64,000 nucleotides of DNA from Sandaracinaceae bacterium. GTDB taxonomy: Bacteria; Myxococcota_A; Polyangia; Polyangiales; Houyiibacteriaceae. A model generated the notes under the pieces. It ran no database searches. It was not told the DNA's origin and saw only the letters and a program-made list of their open reading frames with translations. Made by a program: the position numbers and the translations under genes. The stretch covers positions 248,001 to 312,000 of the forward strand of contig JADJJE010000003.1 of assembly GCA_016706685.1 (NCBI GenBank), written 5' to 3'. How positions within the stretch are numbered: position 1 is the stretch's first letter; each line of letters begins with the position of its first letter. Below are positions 48,850-57,088 of this stretch, piece after piece.

Positions 48850-50412
48850 CTATGCGTCTCCGATGCGCAGCGCGCCGTGCCACATGCCGAGGTAGAGCGC
48901 CGTGTCGCCGAGGCACATGGTCGCCCAGGCGTTGTCGTGGGCCTTCGAGATGTCCCCCTCGAATACCTTCACGCGGTACACGGTCTTCCCTGCGTTCAGC
49001 AGGTCGAGCCCCAACAGCTCCCAGCGCTCGCGGCCCACGCGTGGCCGTGCCGAGGCGTGGCCGTGCGGCACGGGCTTCTCCAGCACCGTGCGCGAGTAGA
49101 TGTACACGACGCCGCGGCGGGAGGCCTTGGGTGGCGAGGTGACGACGTTCACGTCCTTGCGCTCCCACGCGACCGTGAGCTTGCCGTCCGCGCTCATGCG
49201 CAGGCATGTCAGCCCGGGCACGTCTTCGTAGCGGAACATCTCGAGCGGGTTCGAGTACCCGTAGGTGTTGCCCACCACGATGAGCTCGCCCTGGAACGCG
49301 ATGACGGAGTTCTCGCACTCGCTGCCGCCCAGCCCGGCGAACACCGGCACCTTGGCGCTGGGCACGTTGGCTTTGCCAGCCGCCTCTTGCGGCAGGACAA
49401 CCACGTTCATGGGGTTGGCGGCATCGCCGATGACCACGTAGTCCCCCGCGAGCGTGGGCGTGGTGCCCGAGGCCCCGGTCACCCCGCTGAACTTGCTCTT
49501 CCCGTTGGCCCGGTACCAGTTCTCGTACTCGTAGCTCCACTTCAGGACCACCGCGTCGGCCTCCCGCGCGCAGCGGGTCATGACGTGCTCGCTGACCACG
49601 AAGGCGCCGCGCGCGCTCGAGCAGAAGGAGTTCTCGATGCGGCTGGGCTTGCCCCCGTGTGTGAGCCGGAGCGGGCTGACCGGCGGACACCCGTCGGGCA
49701 CGGCGATGCCGACGTAGCCGTTGTCGCTCACCCACCAGTAGCCGCTCTCGGGCAGCTCACCGGCCGCGAGCGGGGTGCTGGTGTGCACGGGCTGCACCGC
49801 GATCAGGTTGCCCGCGTTGGGCACCGTGGCGGGCAGGAACTGCTCGTCGAAGCCGCCGATGGCATTGGGCGCGAGCACCATGACGCCGTTCCGGTTCCAG
49901 GAGACGCCGCCCGGGGCGACCAGGCTGCGCGCCAGCGGCACCACCAAGCGGCCCAGCGCATCCACGAAGCAGTAGGTGCCTCCCGCCACCTGACTGAACA
50001 GGCGCCGCGGGTTGAACATGGCGTCGCTGGTCCGCATGTTTCGGTGCGGGATGCGATGCACGTTGAGGGGCTGGAGCGTGTCTTTGTGGAGCCGCACCAC
50101 GTAGGCGCTCTTGCGCGTGAACGTGATGCTGAGCGGGTGGCCCTCGGCGTCGAGGCCGAACCCGGGGCACATGCCGCCCATCTGGAGCACGCCCTCCTTG
50201 CGCTGGAAGTAGCGGAGCTCCACCTGCGCTGCCGTGGGGCCGATGCGCCCGACGTCACTGGCGCCGCAGTCGTCATGCATGCTGTGGGGCGGTGCGGTGG
50301 TCATCGCGGTGGCGGGGGCAACGGCCAGCTCGTCGGCGCGCCTCATGACGGACGCGTCGCACAGGCTGGCGTGATGCAGCGTCGCCTTCGGGGTCTTGTC
50401 AGCCCAGCTCAT
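48850..50412 (-). CDS. Hypothetical protein, predicted beta-propeller-like
   Basis: 520 residues. Repeated beta segments such as YCFVDALGRLVVPLARSL, NRNGVMVLAPNAIGGFDE, SGYWWVSDNGYVGIAVPDG and LYLGMWHGALRIGDA suggest a propeller-like fold, but no named motif is present and there is no signal peptide. One cluster, GDYVVIGDAANPMNVVVL, looks like an outer blade. The gene sits between the two STAS-like genes. Not recognised; no enzymatic motif is seen. Confidence 0.6.
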   Translation of the reverse strand: MSWADKTPKATLHHASLCDASVMRRADELAVAPATAMTTAPPHSMHDDCGASDVGRIGPTAAQVELRYFQRKEGVLQMGGMCPGFGLDAEGHPLSITFTRKSAYVVRLHKDTLQPLNVHRIPHRNMRTSDAMFNPRRLFSQVAGGTYCFVDALGRLVVPLARSLVAPGGVSWNRNGVMVLAPNAIGGFDEQFLPATVPNAGNLIAVQPVHTSTPLAAGELPESGYWWVSDNGYVGIAVPDGCPPVSPLRLTHGGKPSRIENSFCSSARGAFVVSEHVMTRCAREADAVVLKWSYEYENWYRANGKSKFSGVTGASGTTPTLAGDYVVIGDAANPMNVVVLPQEAAGKANVPSAKVPVFAGLGGSECENSVIAFQGELIVVGNTYGYSNPLEMFRYEDVPGLTCLRMSADGKLTVAWERKDVNVVTSPPKASRRGVVYIYSRTVLEKPVPHGHASARPRVGRERWELLGLDLLNAGKTVYRVKVFEGDISKAHDNAWATMCLGDTALYLGMWHGALRIGDA

Positions 50413-50481
50413 GTCTCGGCTCCCGCGAGCGAGACTATAGGGATGGCGCGCGCGGGGGAAGCCCTGTTCGCGCTCCGAGAG

Positions 50482-50907
50482 TCATGGGCCGACGTCGAGC
50501 GTCGCCAGCCACGTCCGGGCCTCGGCGACACTGGCGAAGACCTTGTGGGGATACTCGAAGGGCGAGAGCCACATGACCGCCGTGAGCGCACCGCGCACCA
50601 GCGCGGATGACATCACGTAGGCCTCGCCGCGGCAGTAGCGCCGCGTGTGTTCGCGGTTCCGGGCGGAGAAGTCGGCGAAGAGCTTGCGCACATCGGCGCC
50701 CGGCACGCCGGCCTGGTTGGCGTCCACGAGCAGCGTGTACGGCTCCTTGCGCGCGAAGACACGCTCACGCAGGGCGCTGGTCATGGCCTCGGCTTCGCGC
50801 ACCCCGAGGGTGCCTCGCAGCACGAGGCTGACGCGCGGGAAGGAGCCGCTGTCGAGAGTGAACGGCGACTGCGGGGCGGCGAGGGATTCGGTGGAGGGTG
50901 GCGTCAT
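50482..50907 (-). CDS. STAS/SpoIIAA-like small protein
   Basis: 141 residues from ATG 50907. TLLVDANQAGVPGADVRKLFADF and GEAYVMSSALVRGALTAVMWLSPFEYPHKVFASVAEARTWLATL fit the SpoIIAA-like fold: a strand and helices with a short loop. The upstream open frame to 51072 is not family-like. It leads the minus-strand run 50907 to 44748 and is 163 bases from the divergent gltX. Confidence 0.65.
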   Translation of the reverse strand: MTPPSTESLAAPQSPFTLDSGSFPRVSLVLRGTLGVREAEAMTSALRERVFARKEPYTLLVDANQAGVPGADVRKLFADFSARNREHTRRYCRGEAYVMSSALVRGALTAVMWLSPFEYPHKVFASVAEARTWLATLDVGP

Positions 50908-51070
50908 CGGGGCTCGGGTGGCGGTCCAGCGGGCGACGCTACGGGGTCTCGGGCCTCTGGGAAAGAGACCCTGGTCGTGGACACCCGGCCGGGGACGTCG
51001 GTGGCAGCGTGGACGCTCGGGGCGGCGCAGCGTCTTGACCACATTCCGGGAGGGCTGTAGACGCAGCCGC

Positions 51071-52531
51071 ATGACTGCGCCCGTTCGTGTTCGCTTTGCG
51101 CCCTCCCCCAGCGGCTACCTGCACATCGGTGGGGTGCGCACGGCCCTCTACAGCTGGCTGTGGGCCCGCAAGCTGGGCGGCACGTTCATCCTGCGCATCG
51201 AGGACACCGACGCGGAGCGCAGCACGCAGGAGAGCGTGGACATCATCCTCGACTCCATGCGCTGGCTGGGGCTCGACTGGGACGAGGGCCCGGACGTGGG
51301 CGGGCCGAACGCGCCCTACCGGCAATCGGAGCGCCTGGACACGTACAAGGACCACGCCGAGAAGCTCATCGCGAGCGGGCACGCCTATCGCTGCTACGCC
51401 ACGAAAGAAGAGATCCAGGCCGCCCGCGACGCGCACACGGCCACGGGCACCAAGGACGGCTTCGTGTTCGAGAGCCCCTGGCGCGACCGCACCGATGGCG
51501 ACCCGTCGGAGCCGCACTCGGTGCGCTTCAAGTGCCCTCGCGAGGGCAGCACCACGTTCGTGGACCTGATCCGCGGACCCATCGAGGTGGCCCACAGCAC
51601 GCTCCAGGACTTCATCCTGCTGCGCAACACGGGGCTGCCGCTCTACAACTTCGGCTGCGTGGTGGACGACGTGACCATGGGCGTGACGCTCGTGGCGCGC
51701 GGTGACGACCACATCATCAACACCACGCCGCAGGTGCTCATCTACCAGGCGCTGGGCGTGCCGGTGCCGGAGTTCGCGCACCTGCCCATGGTGCTGGGCC
51801 CCGACGGCAAGCGCTTCAGCAAGCGGCACGGCGCGGTCAGCGTCATGGAGTACCGCGACCTCGGCTACCTGCCCGACGCGGTGCTGAACTACCTGGCGCG
51901 CCTGGGCTGGAGCCACGGGGACCAAGAGGTGTTCACGCGCGAGGAGCTCATCCAGCACTTCGACTGGGCGCACTGCGGGAGCCAGGCCGGCAAGTACGAC
52001 CCGAAGAAGTTCCTGTTCGTGCAGGAGGAGCACCTGCGCCGGCAGCCGGACGCATGGCTGGCCGAGCTGACCCAGCCGTACCTCGCGGCGCGCGGTCTCG
52101 AGGTGGCCGCCGACGACGCGCGCGTGCTGGCTGCCATGCCGTACATCAAGCCCCGCAGCAGCCTGCTGCCGGACCTGGCGCTGAACGTGGACTACTTCGT
52201 GCGCGACGTGCCGGAGCAGGACGAGAAGGCCGCGAAGAAGTTCCTCACGCCCACGGCGGCGCCGCGCTTGCGGGCGCTGGCGACGCTAGTGGAGCGCACC
52301 GAGCCGTTCTCCCAGCCGGCGCTGGACGCGGCGGTGACCGCGTGGCTCGAGGCCGAGGGGCTGGCCATGAAGGACGTGGCCCAGCCGGCGCGCGTGGCGC
52401 TGAGCGGCCGTGGACAAAGCCCCGGCCTGTTCGAGGTGATGGAGGTGCTTGGGCGCGAGGTGTCGTGCGCGCGCCTGCTGTCTGCCGCAGAGCAGGCCGA
52501 GCGGGCCACCGAGAACACGAGCCCCGCGTGA
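51071..52531 (+). CDS. gltX: Glutamate--tRNA ligase
   Basis: 486 residues from ATG 51071. The class I HIGH motif is in RFAPSPSGYLHIGGVRTALY, and the KMSKS-equivalent is KRFSKRHGA (about 258). DTDAERSTQES and PHSVRFKCPREG are conserved. It charges tRNA with Glu. The C-terminal anticodon-binding helices run to the end. It overlaps the CPBP gene by GTGA, a common place for a membrane protease to be translated with it. Confidence 0.98.
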   Translation: MTAPVRVRFAPSPSGYLHIGGVRTALYSWLWARKLGGTFILRIEDTDAERSTQESVDIILDSMRWLGLDWDEGPDVGGPNAPYRQSERLDTYKDHAEKLIASGHAYRCYATKEEIQAARDAHTATGTKDGFVFESPWRDRTDGDPSEPHSVRFKCPREGSTTFVDLIRGPIEVAHSTLQDFILLRNTGLPLYNFGCVVDDVTMGVTLVARGDDHIINTTPQVLIYQALGVPVPEFAHLPMVLGPDGKRFSKRHGAVSVMEYRDLGYLPDAVLNYLARLGWSHGDQEVFTREELIQHFDWAHCGSQAGKYDPKKFLFVQEEHLRRQPDAWLAELTQPYLAARGLEVAADDARVLAAMPYIKPRSSLLPDLALNVDYFVRDVPEQDEKAAKKFLTPTAAPRLRALATLVERTEPFSQPALDAAVTAWLEAEGLAMKDVAQPARVALSGRGQSPGLFEVMEVLGREVSCARLLSAAEQAERATENTSPA

Positions 52532-53367
52532 AGCTGGCCGAGCTGCACCCGCGCGCGTTCTTCCTCGAGACGTGGCAGCAGATGGACCGCGAGGCCGCCG
52601 AAGAGCGCGCCGCGCGGGACGCCGCGGGGCTCGGCTACGACTGGCGGCCAATCATCGCGCTGCTGGCGAGCGCGGTGCTGCTGACGCTGATGGAGTACAT
52701 CGGCAATCGGCACTGGCTGGACGAGTGGATCACACGCGACCAGCCGCTGCAGTGGGCGCGTGACTGGCGCCGCTCCCCGCACCACGAGCGTCTCTCCTGG
52801 GCCTGGTGGGCGGGCTGGCGCGTGCTCGGCTATTTCCTGCTGCCCATGATCTTGGTGCGCCTCTATGGCGAGCGCGTGCGCGACCAGGGCCTGTCCACCA
52901 AGGGGCTGCGCGAGCACCTCTGGCTCTACGTGCTGTGCTACCTGGTGGTGGCCGTGTGCGTGCTGTTCGTCAGCCGCAGCCCCGAGTTCGTGAACTACTA
53001 CCCCTTCTACAAGGGCGCGAACAAGAGCTGGGCCGACTTCCTTGGCTGGGAGCTCATGTACGCGGCGCAGTTCTTCGCGCTCGAGTTCTTCTTCCGCGGC
53101 TGGTGGCTCAAGGCCTGCAAGGCCCAGATGGGCAGCCACGCCATCTTCGTGATGACCGTGCCGTACGTGATGATCCACTTCGGCAAGCCCATGCTGGAGA
53201 CCTTCGGCGCGTGCATCGCCGGCGTGGTGCTCGGCACGCTGGCCATGAAGACGCGCTCCATCTGGTCGGGTTTCTTCGTGCACGTGGGCGTGGCCATCAG
53301 CATGGACCTGGCCGCCATGATGAAGACCATCGGGCTGCCGACCACGTTCTGGCCGCCGGGCGGGTGA
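52528..53367 (+). CDS. CPBP-family intramembrane protease
   Basis: 279 residues from GTG 52528, overlapping gltX. Around six membrane segments follow a charged N-terminus. The CPBP/Abi motifs are present: QFFALEFFFRGWWLKA (one Glu where EExxxR is usual), VMIHFGKPMLETFGAC with His, and GFFVHVGVAISMD. Such Rce1-like proteins are glutamic-type intramembrane proteases in eukaryotes; bacterial roles vary. The loss of the second motif-1 Glu may reduce activity. Confidence 0.85.
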   Translation: MKLAELHPRAFFLETWQQMDREAAEERAARDAAGLGYDWRPIIALLASAVLLTLMEYIGNRHWLDEWITRDQPLQWARDWRRSPHHERLSWAWWAGWRVLGYFLLPMILVRLYGERVRDQGLSTKGLREHLWLYVLCYLVVAVCVLFVSRSPEFVNYYPFYKGANKSWADFLGWELMYAAQFFALEFFFRGWWLKACKAQMGSHAIFVMTVPYVMIHFGKPMLETFGACIAGVVLGTLAMKTRSIWSGFFVHVGVAISMDLAAMMKTIGLPTTFWPPGG

Positions 53368-53430
53368 GCGGCCTGCGCGGATGGGACGATCCGATGCGGC
53401 ACCCGGCAGACCACATGGTAACTTTCTCGC

Positions 53431-54252
53431 GTGACCAGTAGCGCCATCATCGAGCGGCTGAGCGGGATCTGCTCGCGCGTGGGGTTCGACCTCCACGCCG
53501 TGGACGCCGACGTGCTGAGCCGGCTGGCGCTGCTGGCCGAGCTCTCGCAGACGGTGACCGACCTCGAGCGCATGGCCGACCTCGCGTTCCGGCTCTTTCG
53601 CCACTACGACGCGACCGACTGGCAGGAGGCGTGCGGCGCGCTCGAGCGCCGTACGGTGGTGTTGGGCTGCCTGTTCTCCGACATCGGCAAGACCGGCCCG
53701 AAGGACGCCGACCCCAGCGGTCAGCGCCTGATCGCAGAGATGTTCTCGGTGGAGGGCGTGGAGGACGTCATGCAGCCCGTGCGCCGCTTCCTGCAGCGCT
53801 ACTTCCCGGAGGACGCCGCGACGCGCATCACGCGCCTCGAGGCGCTGGGCATCTCGCCCGACTTGCCCATGCGGCACTTCTGGAACCTGCACACGGCATG
53901 GACGCTCGAGATCATCGACGGCGCAGGCGTGCCCGCGGAGGCGGTGGCGGCCGCGGCCTCGCACCACATGCTGGACAACATCAACCCCGACGCCATCGTC
54001 GGCGCGGACGACCGCTTCACACGGCGCTTCGGCGCCAACACCTGCTTCGACCGGGCCGAGAAGCTGGTCATCGTGCTGGACAAGTACGACGCGCTGCGGC
54101 GACGCGGACGCCTCTCACACGCCGAGGCCATCGCATGGCTGATCGAGCGGCTGGCCAAGAACGAGCGCTTTCGGGGGGATCGCGAGCTCACCACGCTGAT
54201 CGCCGACATCAACGCCGTGGCCGAGGACGAGGCCCAAGAGCAGGCGGGTTGA
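53431..54252 (+). CDS. HD-like signalling protein with degenerate metal motif
   Basis: 273 residues from GTG 53431. The helix-rich body looks like an HD/HD-GYP-type phosphohydrolase: VVLGCLFSDIGKTGPKD sits where HDIGKI normally is, but the His is now Ser. ASHHMLDNINPDAI resembles the second metal site and KLVIVLDKYDALRRRGRLS the downstream xDxYDAL region. It may therefore bind c-di-GMP or a related ligand without cutting it. Its neighbour, convergent by nine bases, is a GGDEF cyclase, which supports a link to cyclic dinucleotides. Confidence 0.65.
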   Translation: MTSSAIIERLSGICSRVGFDLHAVDADVLSRLALLAELSQTVTDLERMADLAFRLFRHYDATDWQEACGALERRTVVLGCLFSDIGKTGPKDADPSGQRLIAEMFSVEGVEDVMQPVRRFLQRYFPEDAATRITRLEALGISPDLPMRHFWNLHTAWTLEIIDGAGVPAEAVAAAASHHMLDNINPDAIVGADDRFTRRFGANTCFDRAEKLVIVLDKYDALRRRGRLSHAEAIAWLIERLAKNERFRGDRELTTLIADINAVAEDEAQEQAG

Positions 54253-54261
54253 GCGGGACGG

Positions 54262-55395
54262 CTAGCCGATCTCCACGCGATCGCGGCCGCCGGCCTTCGC
54301 GCGGTAGAGAGCCTCGTCGGCGCGCGCGAAGGTGCGGTCGGGCTCCTCGGGGCTGCGGTACTCCGTGATGCCTGCCGAGGCCGTGATGCGCAGCGACACC
54401 TCCGCCGTGGTGAACACGTGCGCCGCGAGCGCGCGCAGGATTCGCTCGATGGTGGCCTGCGCGTCGGCCAGCTCGGCGCCGACCAACAGCACGGCGAACT
54501 CTTCACCGCCCCAGCGCCCGAACAGGTCGGTTTCGCGGAGCTCAGCGCGCAGCACCGCGGCCACACCCTTCAGCACCTCGTCGCCCACCAAGTGCCCGTA
54601 GGTGTCGTTGACCGCCTTGAAGAAGTCCACGTCCAGGATGGCGAACGAGAACCCCCCGCCCTCGCGCTCGCAGCGCTTCTTTTCGAGTGCGAAGGCCTCC
54701 GCCAGGTAGCGCCGGTTGTACGCGCCGGTCAGCTCGTCGCGCATGGCCATCTCTCGGATGCGCTCGAGCGCGCGCTCGAGGTCCAGGTTGCGGTCCGCCA
54801 GCTCTTGGTTGCGCTCGCGCACGCGCGCACGGAGGCGGTTCACGTAGCCGGCCAGCGAGCTGAACTGCGCCATGGCCACCAGCACCGAGAACCACTGGAG
54901 CATGTCCACACGCGTTTGGACCTCCTCCGGACGCCGGAAGAGCATGAGCAAGATGACGGACGAGTACCCCAGCAAGATGAACGCGGTGAAGTAGATGAAG
55001 TCGCGCGTCCGAAAGCTGTAGAGCCCGTACATGGTCACGGACAGCAAGAGCACCAGGAACGCGCCCCGCGCCTGGCCCGCGTGATACATGGCGTAGAGCA
55101 CGGGCACGCTGGCCAGGCACAGCTGCAGCAGCGTGATGTTGGGGTCGCGAAAGCGGAGGTTCAGCCCCGAGCGCAGCAGCCCGAAGAGCACCAGGTTGAT
55201 GGGAATGACCATCAGCGTCACGGCCAGCACGACGCGCGCCCCGTAGAAGCCGAGCAGCCACGCCCCCACCACCACCGCGAGCGCCAGGCCGTAGGACACG
55301 AGTCCCGTCAGCAGGCGCTTCTCACGCAGACGCTGGGCGCGTTGCTGCGCGCCCGGGTCCTGGCTGAAGCGCTTTGGTGTCTCGAGGGGAAACAT
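54262..55395 (-). CDS. Membrane diguanylate cyclase (GGDEF)
   Basis: 377 residues from ATG 55395. Around six hydrophobic segments (LLTGLVSYGLALAVVVGAWLL, FIYFTAFILLGYSSVILLMLF, etc.) give a membrane sensor. A coiled linker (RERNQELADRNLDLERALERI) leads to the GGDEF domain: DELTGAYNRRYL, FAILDVDFFKAVNDTYGHLVGDEVL and the active loop RWGGEEF. A usual I-site RxxD precedes as RETD, so it may be product-inhibited. It makes c-di-GMP, and in myxobacteria this controls motility and development. Confidence 0.96.
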   Translation of the reverse strand: MFPLETPKRFSQDPGAQQRAQRLREKRLLTGLVSYGLALAVVVGAWLLGFYGARVVLAVTLMVIPINLVLFGLLRSGLNLRFRDPNITLLQLCLASVPVLYAMYHAGQARGAFLVLLLSVTMYGLYSFRTRDFIYFTAFILLGYSSVILLMLFRRPEEVQTRVDMLQWFSVLVAMAQFSSLAGYVNRLRARVRERNQELADRNLDLERALERIREMAMRDELTGAYNRRYLAEAFALEKKRCEREGGGFSFAILDVDFFKAVNDTYGHLVGDEVLKGVAAVLRAELRETDLFGRWGGEEFAVLLVGAELADAQATIERILRALAAHVFTTAEVSLRITASAGITEYRSPEEPDRTFARADEALYRAKAGGRDRVEIG

Positions 55396-55462
55396 CAGCG
55401 ACGCAGCATACACTCATGCACGTGAGGGATGAGTTCTGACCCGGCATCGGTAGAATGCCCTC

Positions 55463-56047
55463 ATGAAGAGCTTCGGGTGGTGTGTGGTGCTGGTGCTGGT
55501 GCTAGGGCTGCTGGGGTCGGTCGGCGCGGCGCGCGCCCAATACGAAGACGACACCTACGAAGGCCCCCCTGCGGACGGCTGGATGGGCACGGAGGACGTG
55601 CTCCCGGGCCTGCGCCTGGGCATCGGGCCGCAGTTCGCCACCAACCCCAACGACACCATGCTGACTGGGCAGTTCCTGGTCGCGGCCGACCTGCGCTTCG
55701 AGGACAACCTGGGGGCCTCCATCGAGCTGGGCTACAGCGGCGAACGGCGCGGGCGGCTGGCGGGCCGGCACCTGGTGCTGGGAGGCGCGGTGCGCTTTGG
55801 GACCATCGTGGGGCTGAGCCCTTTGGTGCACGGCATCATCGGGCGCACACACGGCGAGCCGCTGGTGCCCACGCGACGGAGCGGCGGCCTGCGCATCGGT
55901 GGGCGGCTGGACATTGCGCGCATGGCGGGCGTGGACATCCAGTACGAGTACCGGGCCATCCACCGCAGCGACAGCGAGAGCGGCTTCCGCGTGGTGCTCT
56001 GGCTGGACGCGCTGTTCGTGCTGAAGGTGGTGGGCTTCTCCAACTAG
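55463..56047 (+). CDS. Outer-membrane beta-barrel-like protein
   Basis: 194 residues with a signal (WCVVLVLVLGLLGSVGAARAQ). Alternating strands such as LVAADLRFEDNLGASIELGYSG, HLVLGGAVRFGTIVGL, GLRIGGRLDIARMAGVDIQYEYRA and RVVLWLDALFVLKVVGF suggest an eight-stranded barrel. No named family is certain. It ends GFSN, so the C-terminal aromatic is not last. It is convergent with the 2OG oxygenase gene. Confidence 0.65.
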   Translation: MKSFGWCVVLVLVLGLLGSVGAARAQYEDDTYEGPPADGWMGTEDVLPGLRLGIGPQFATNPNDTMLTGQFLVAADLRFEDNLGASIELGYSGERRGRLAGRHLVLGGAVRFGTIVGLSPLVHGIIGRTHGEPLVPTRRSGGLRIGGRLDIARMAGVDIQYEYRAIHRSDSESGFRVVLWLDALFVLKVVGFSN

Positions 56048-56063
56048 CTCGGCGCGGTCCCGC

Positions 56064-57011
56064 TCAGCTGGGCTTGATCAGGCCGATCTCCACCAGACGC
56101 TGCGTGAGGTAGGCGTCCGCCGTGATGGGCTCAGGGTAGCGGTCCGGGTTGTCCGGCGTGACGCACTCGGGCAGCGTGCGGATCAGGTACTCCGAGTTGG
56201 GGTGCAGGAAGAACGGGATGGACGTGCGCGCCTGGCTGGCCCAGGGCTCCGGCGGGTTGACCACGCGGTGCGTGGTGGAGGGCAGCACGTGGTTGGTGAG
56301 GCGCTGCAGCATGTCGCCCACGTTCATGGCGATCATGCGCTGGTCGGTGCCGAGAGGCAGCCACTGGCCTTCGCGGTTGAGCAGCTCGAGGCCCGGCGCG
56401 TCGCTGCACACCAGCAGCGTGATGAGGTTGATGTCCTCGTGCGCCGCCGCGCGCACCCCTGGCGGGCAAGGCTTGGGCAACGGCGGATAGTGGATGGGGC
56501 GCAGCACGCTGTTGCCGTGGTCCACCACGTTGTCGAAGAAGCGCTCGGGCAGGCCGAGGCCCAGCGCGATGGCTCGCAGGATGGTGACGCCCAGCTCGTC
56601 GAGCGCACGGTAGAGCGCCAGCGTGGCCTCCTGGAAGCCGGGCACCTCGCGCGGCCAGATGTTCTCGGGCTCGCTGCCGCGCCAAGGGCTGCTGGGCTCG
56701 AACTCGCGCCCCACGTGCCAGAACTCTTTGAGATCCGGGTGCTGCGCGTCCTTGGCCGCCTCCACGCCGAACGCCGTATACCCGCGTGCGCCGCCGCCAC
56801 CGGGGACGTGGTAGCCGCGCTTCACCTCTTCGGGCAGGGCGAAGAAGCGCCGCAGGGCGTCGTAGGCGGGCTCCGTGACGGCCTCGTCCACGCCGTGCCC
56901 CACGAAGCAGACGAAGCCGAACTCACGCAGAGAGGCGTGCAGCTCGCGCACGAACTTCGGGGCATCACCGCCGCGCAGCGCGCGCACGTCCAGGGTCGGC
57001 ACTTGTCTCAA
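56064..57011 (-). CDS. Isopenicillin N synthase-like 2OG-Fe(II) oxygenase
   Basis: 315 residues. The DIOX_N and 2OG-FeII modules are clear: FGFVCFVGHGVDEA at the start, the metal set HED in RAAAHEDINLITLLVCSD, and the distal His in STTHRVVNPPE; the 2OG-binding Arg is in RTSIPFFLHPN. These enzymes hydroxylate or desaturate small molecules. TTG 57011 is chosen for the upstream AAGGAG (about ten bases away); GTG 57002 is the alternative. No partner gene tells the substrate. Confidence 0.9.
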   Translation of the reverse strand: MRQVPTLDVRALRGGDAPKFVRELHASLREFGFVCFVGHGVDEAVTEPAYDALRRFFALPEEVKRGYHVPGGGGARGYTAFGVEAAKDAQHPDLKEFWHVGREFEPSSPWRGSEPENIWPREVPGFQEATLALYRALDELGVTILRAIALGLGLPERFFDNVVDHGNSVLRPIHYPPLPKPCPPGVRAAAHEDINLITLLVCSDAPGLELLNREGQWLPLGTDQRMIAMNVGDMLQRLTNHVLPSTTHRVVNPPEPWASQARTSIPFFLHPNSEYLIRTLPECVTPDNPDRYPEPITADAYLTQRLVEIGLIKPS

Positions 57012-57088
57012 GGGGTTGCGTGCTCCTTCTCACCGCACTGTATCAGAGGCTTGTCCCGGGCAGGGCGTGTGGCCACACTGCGCGCCCG

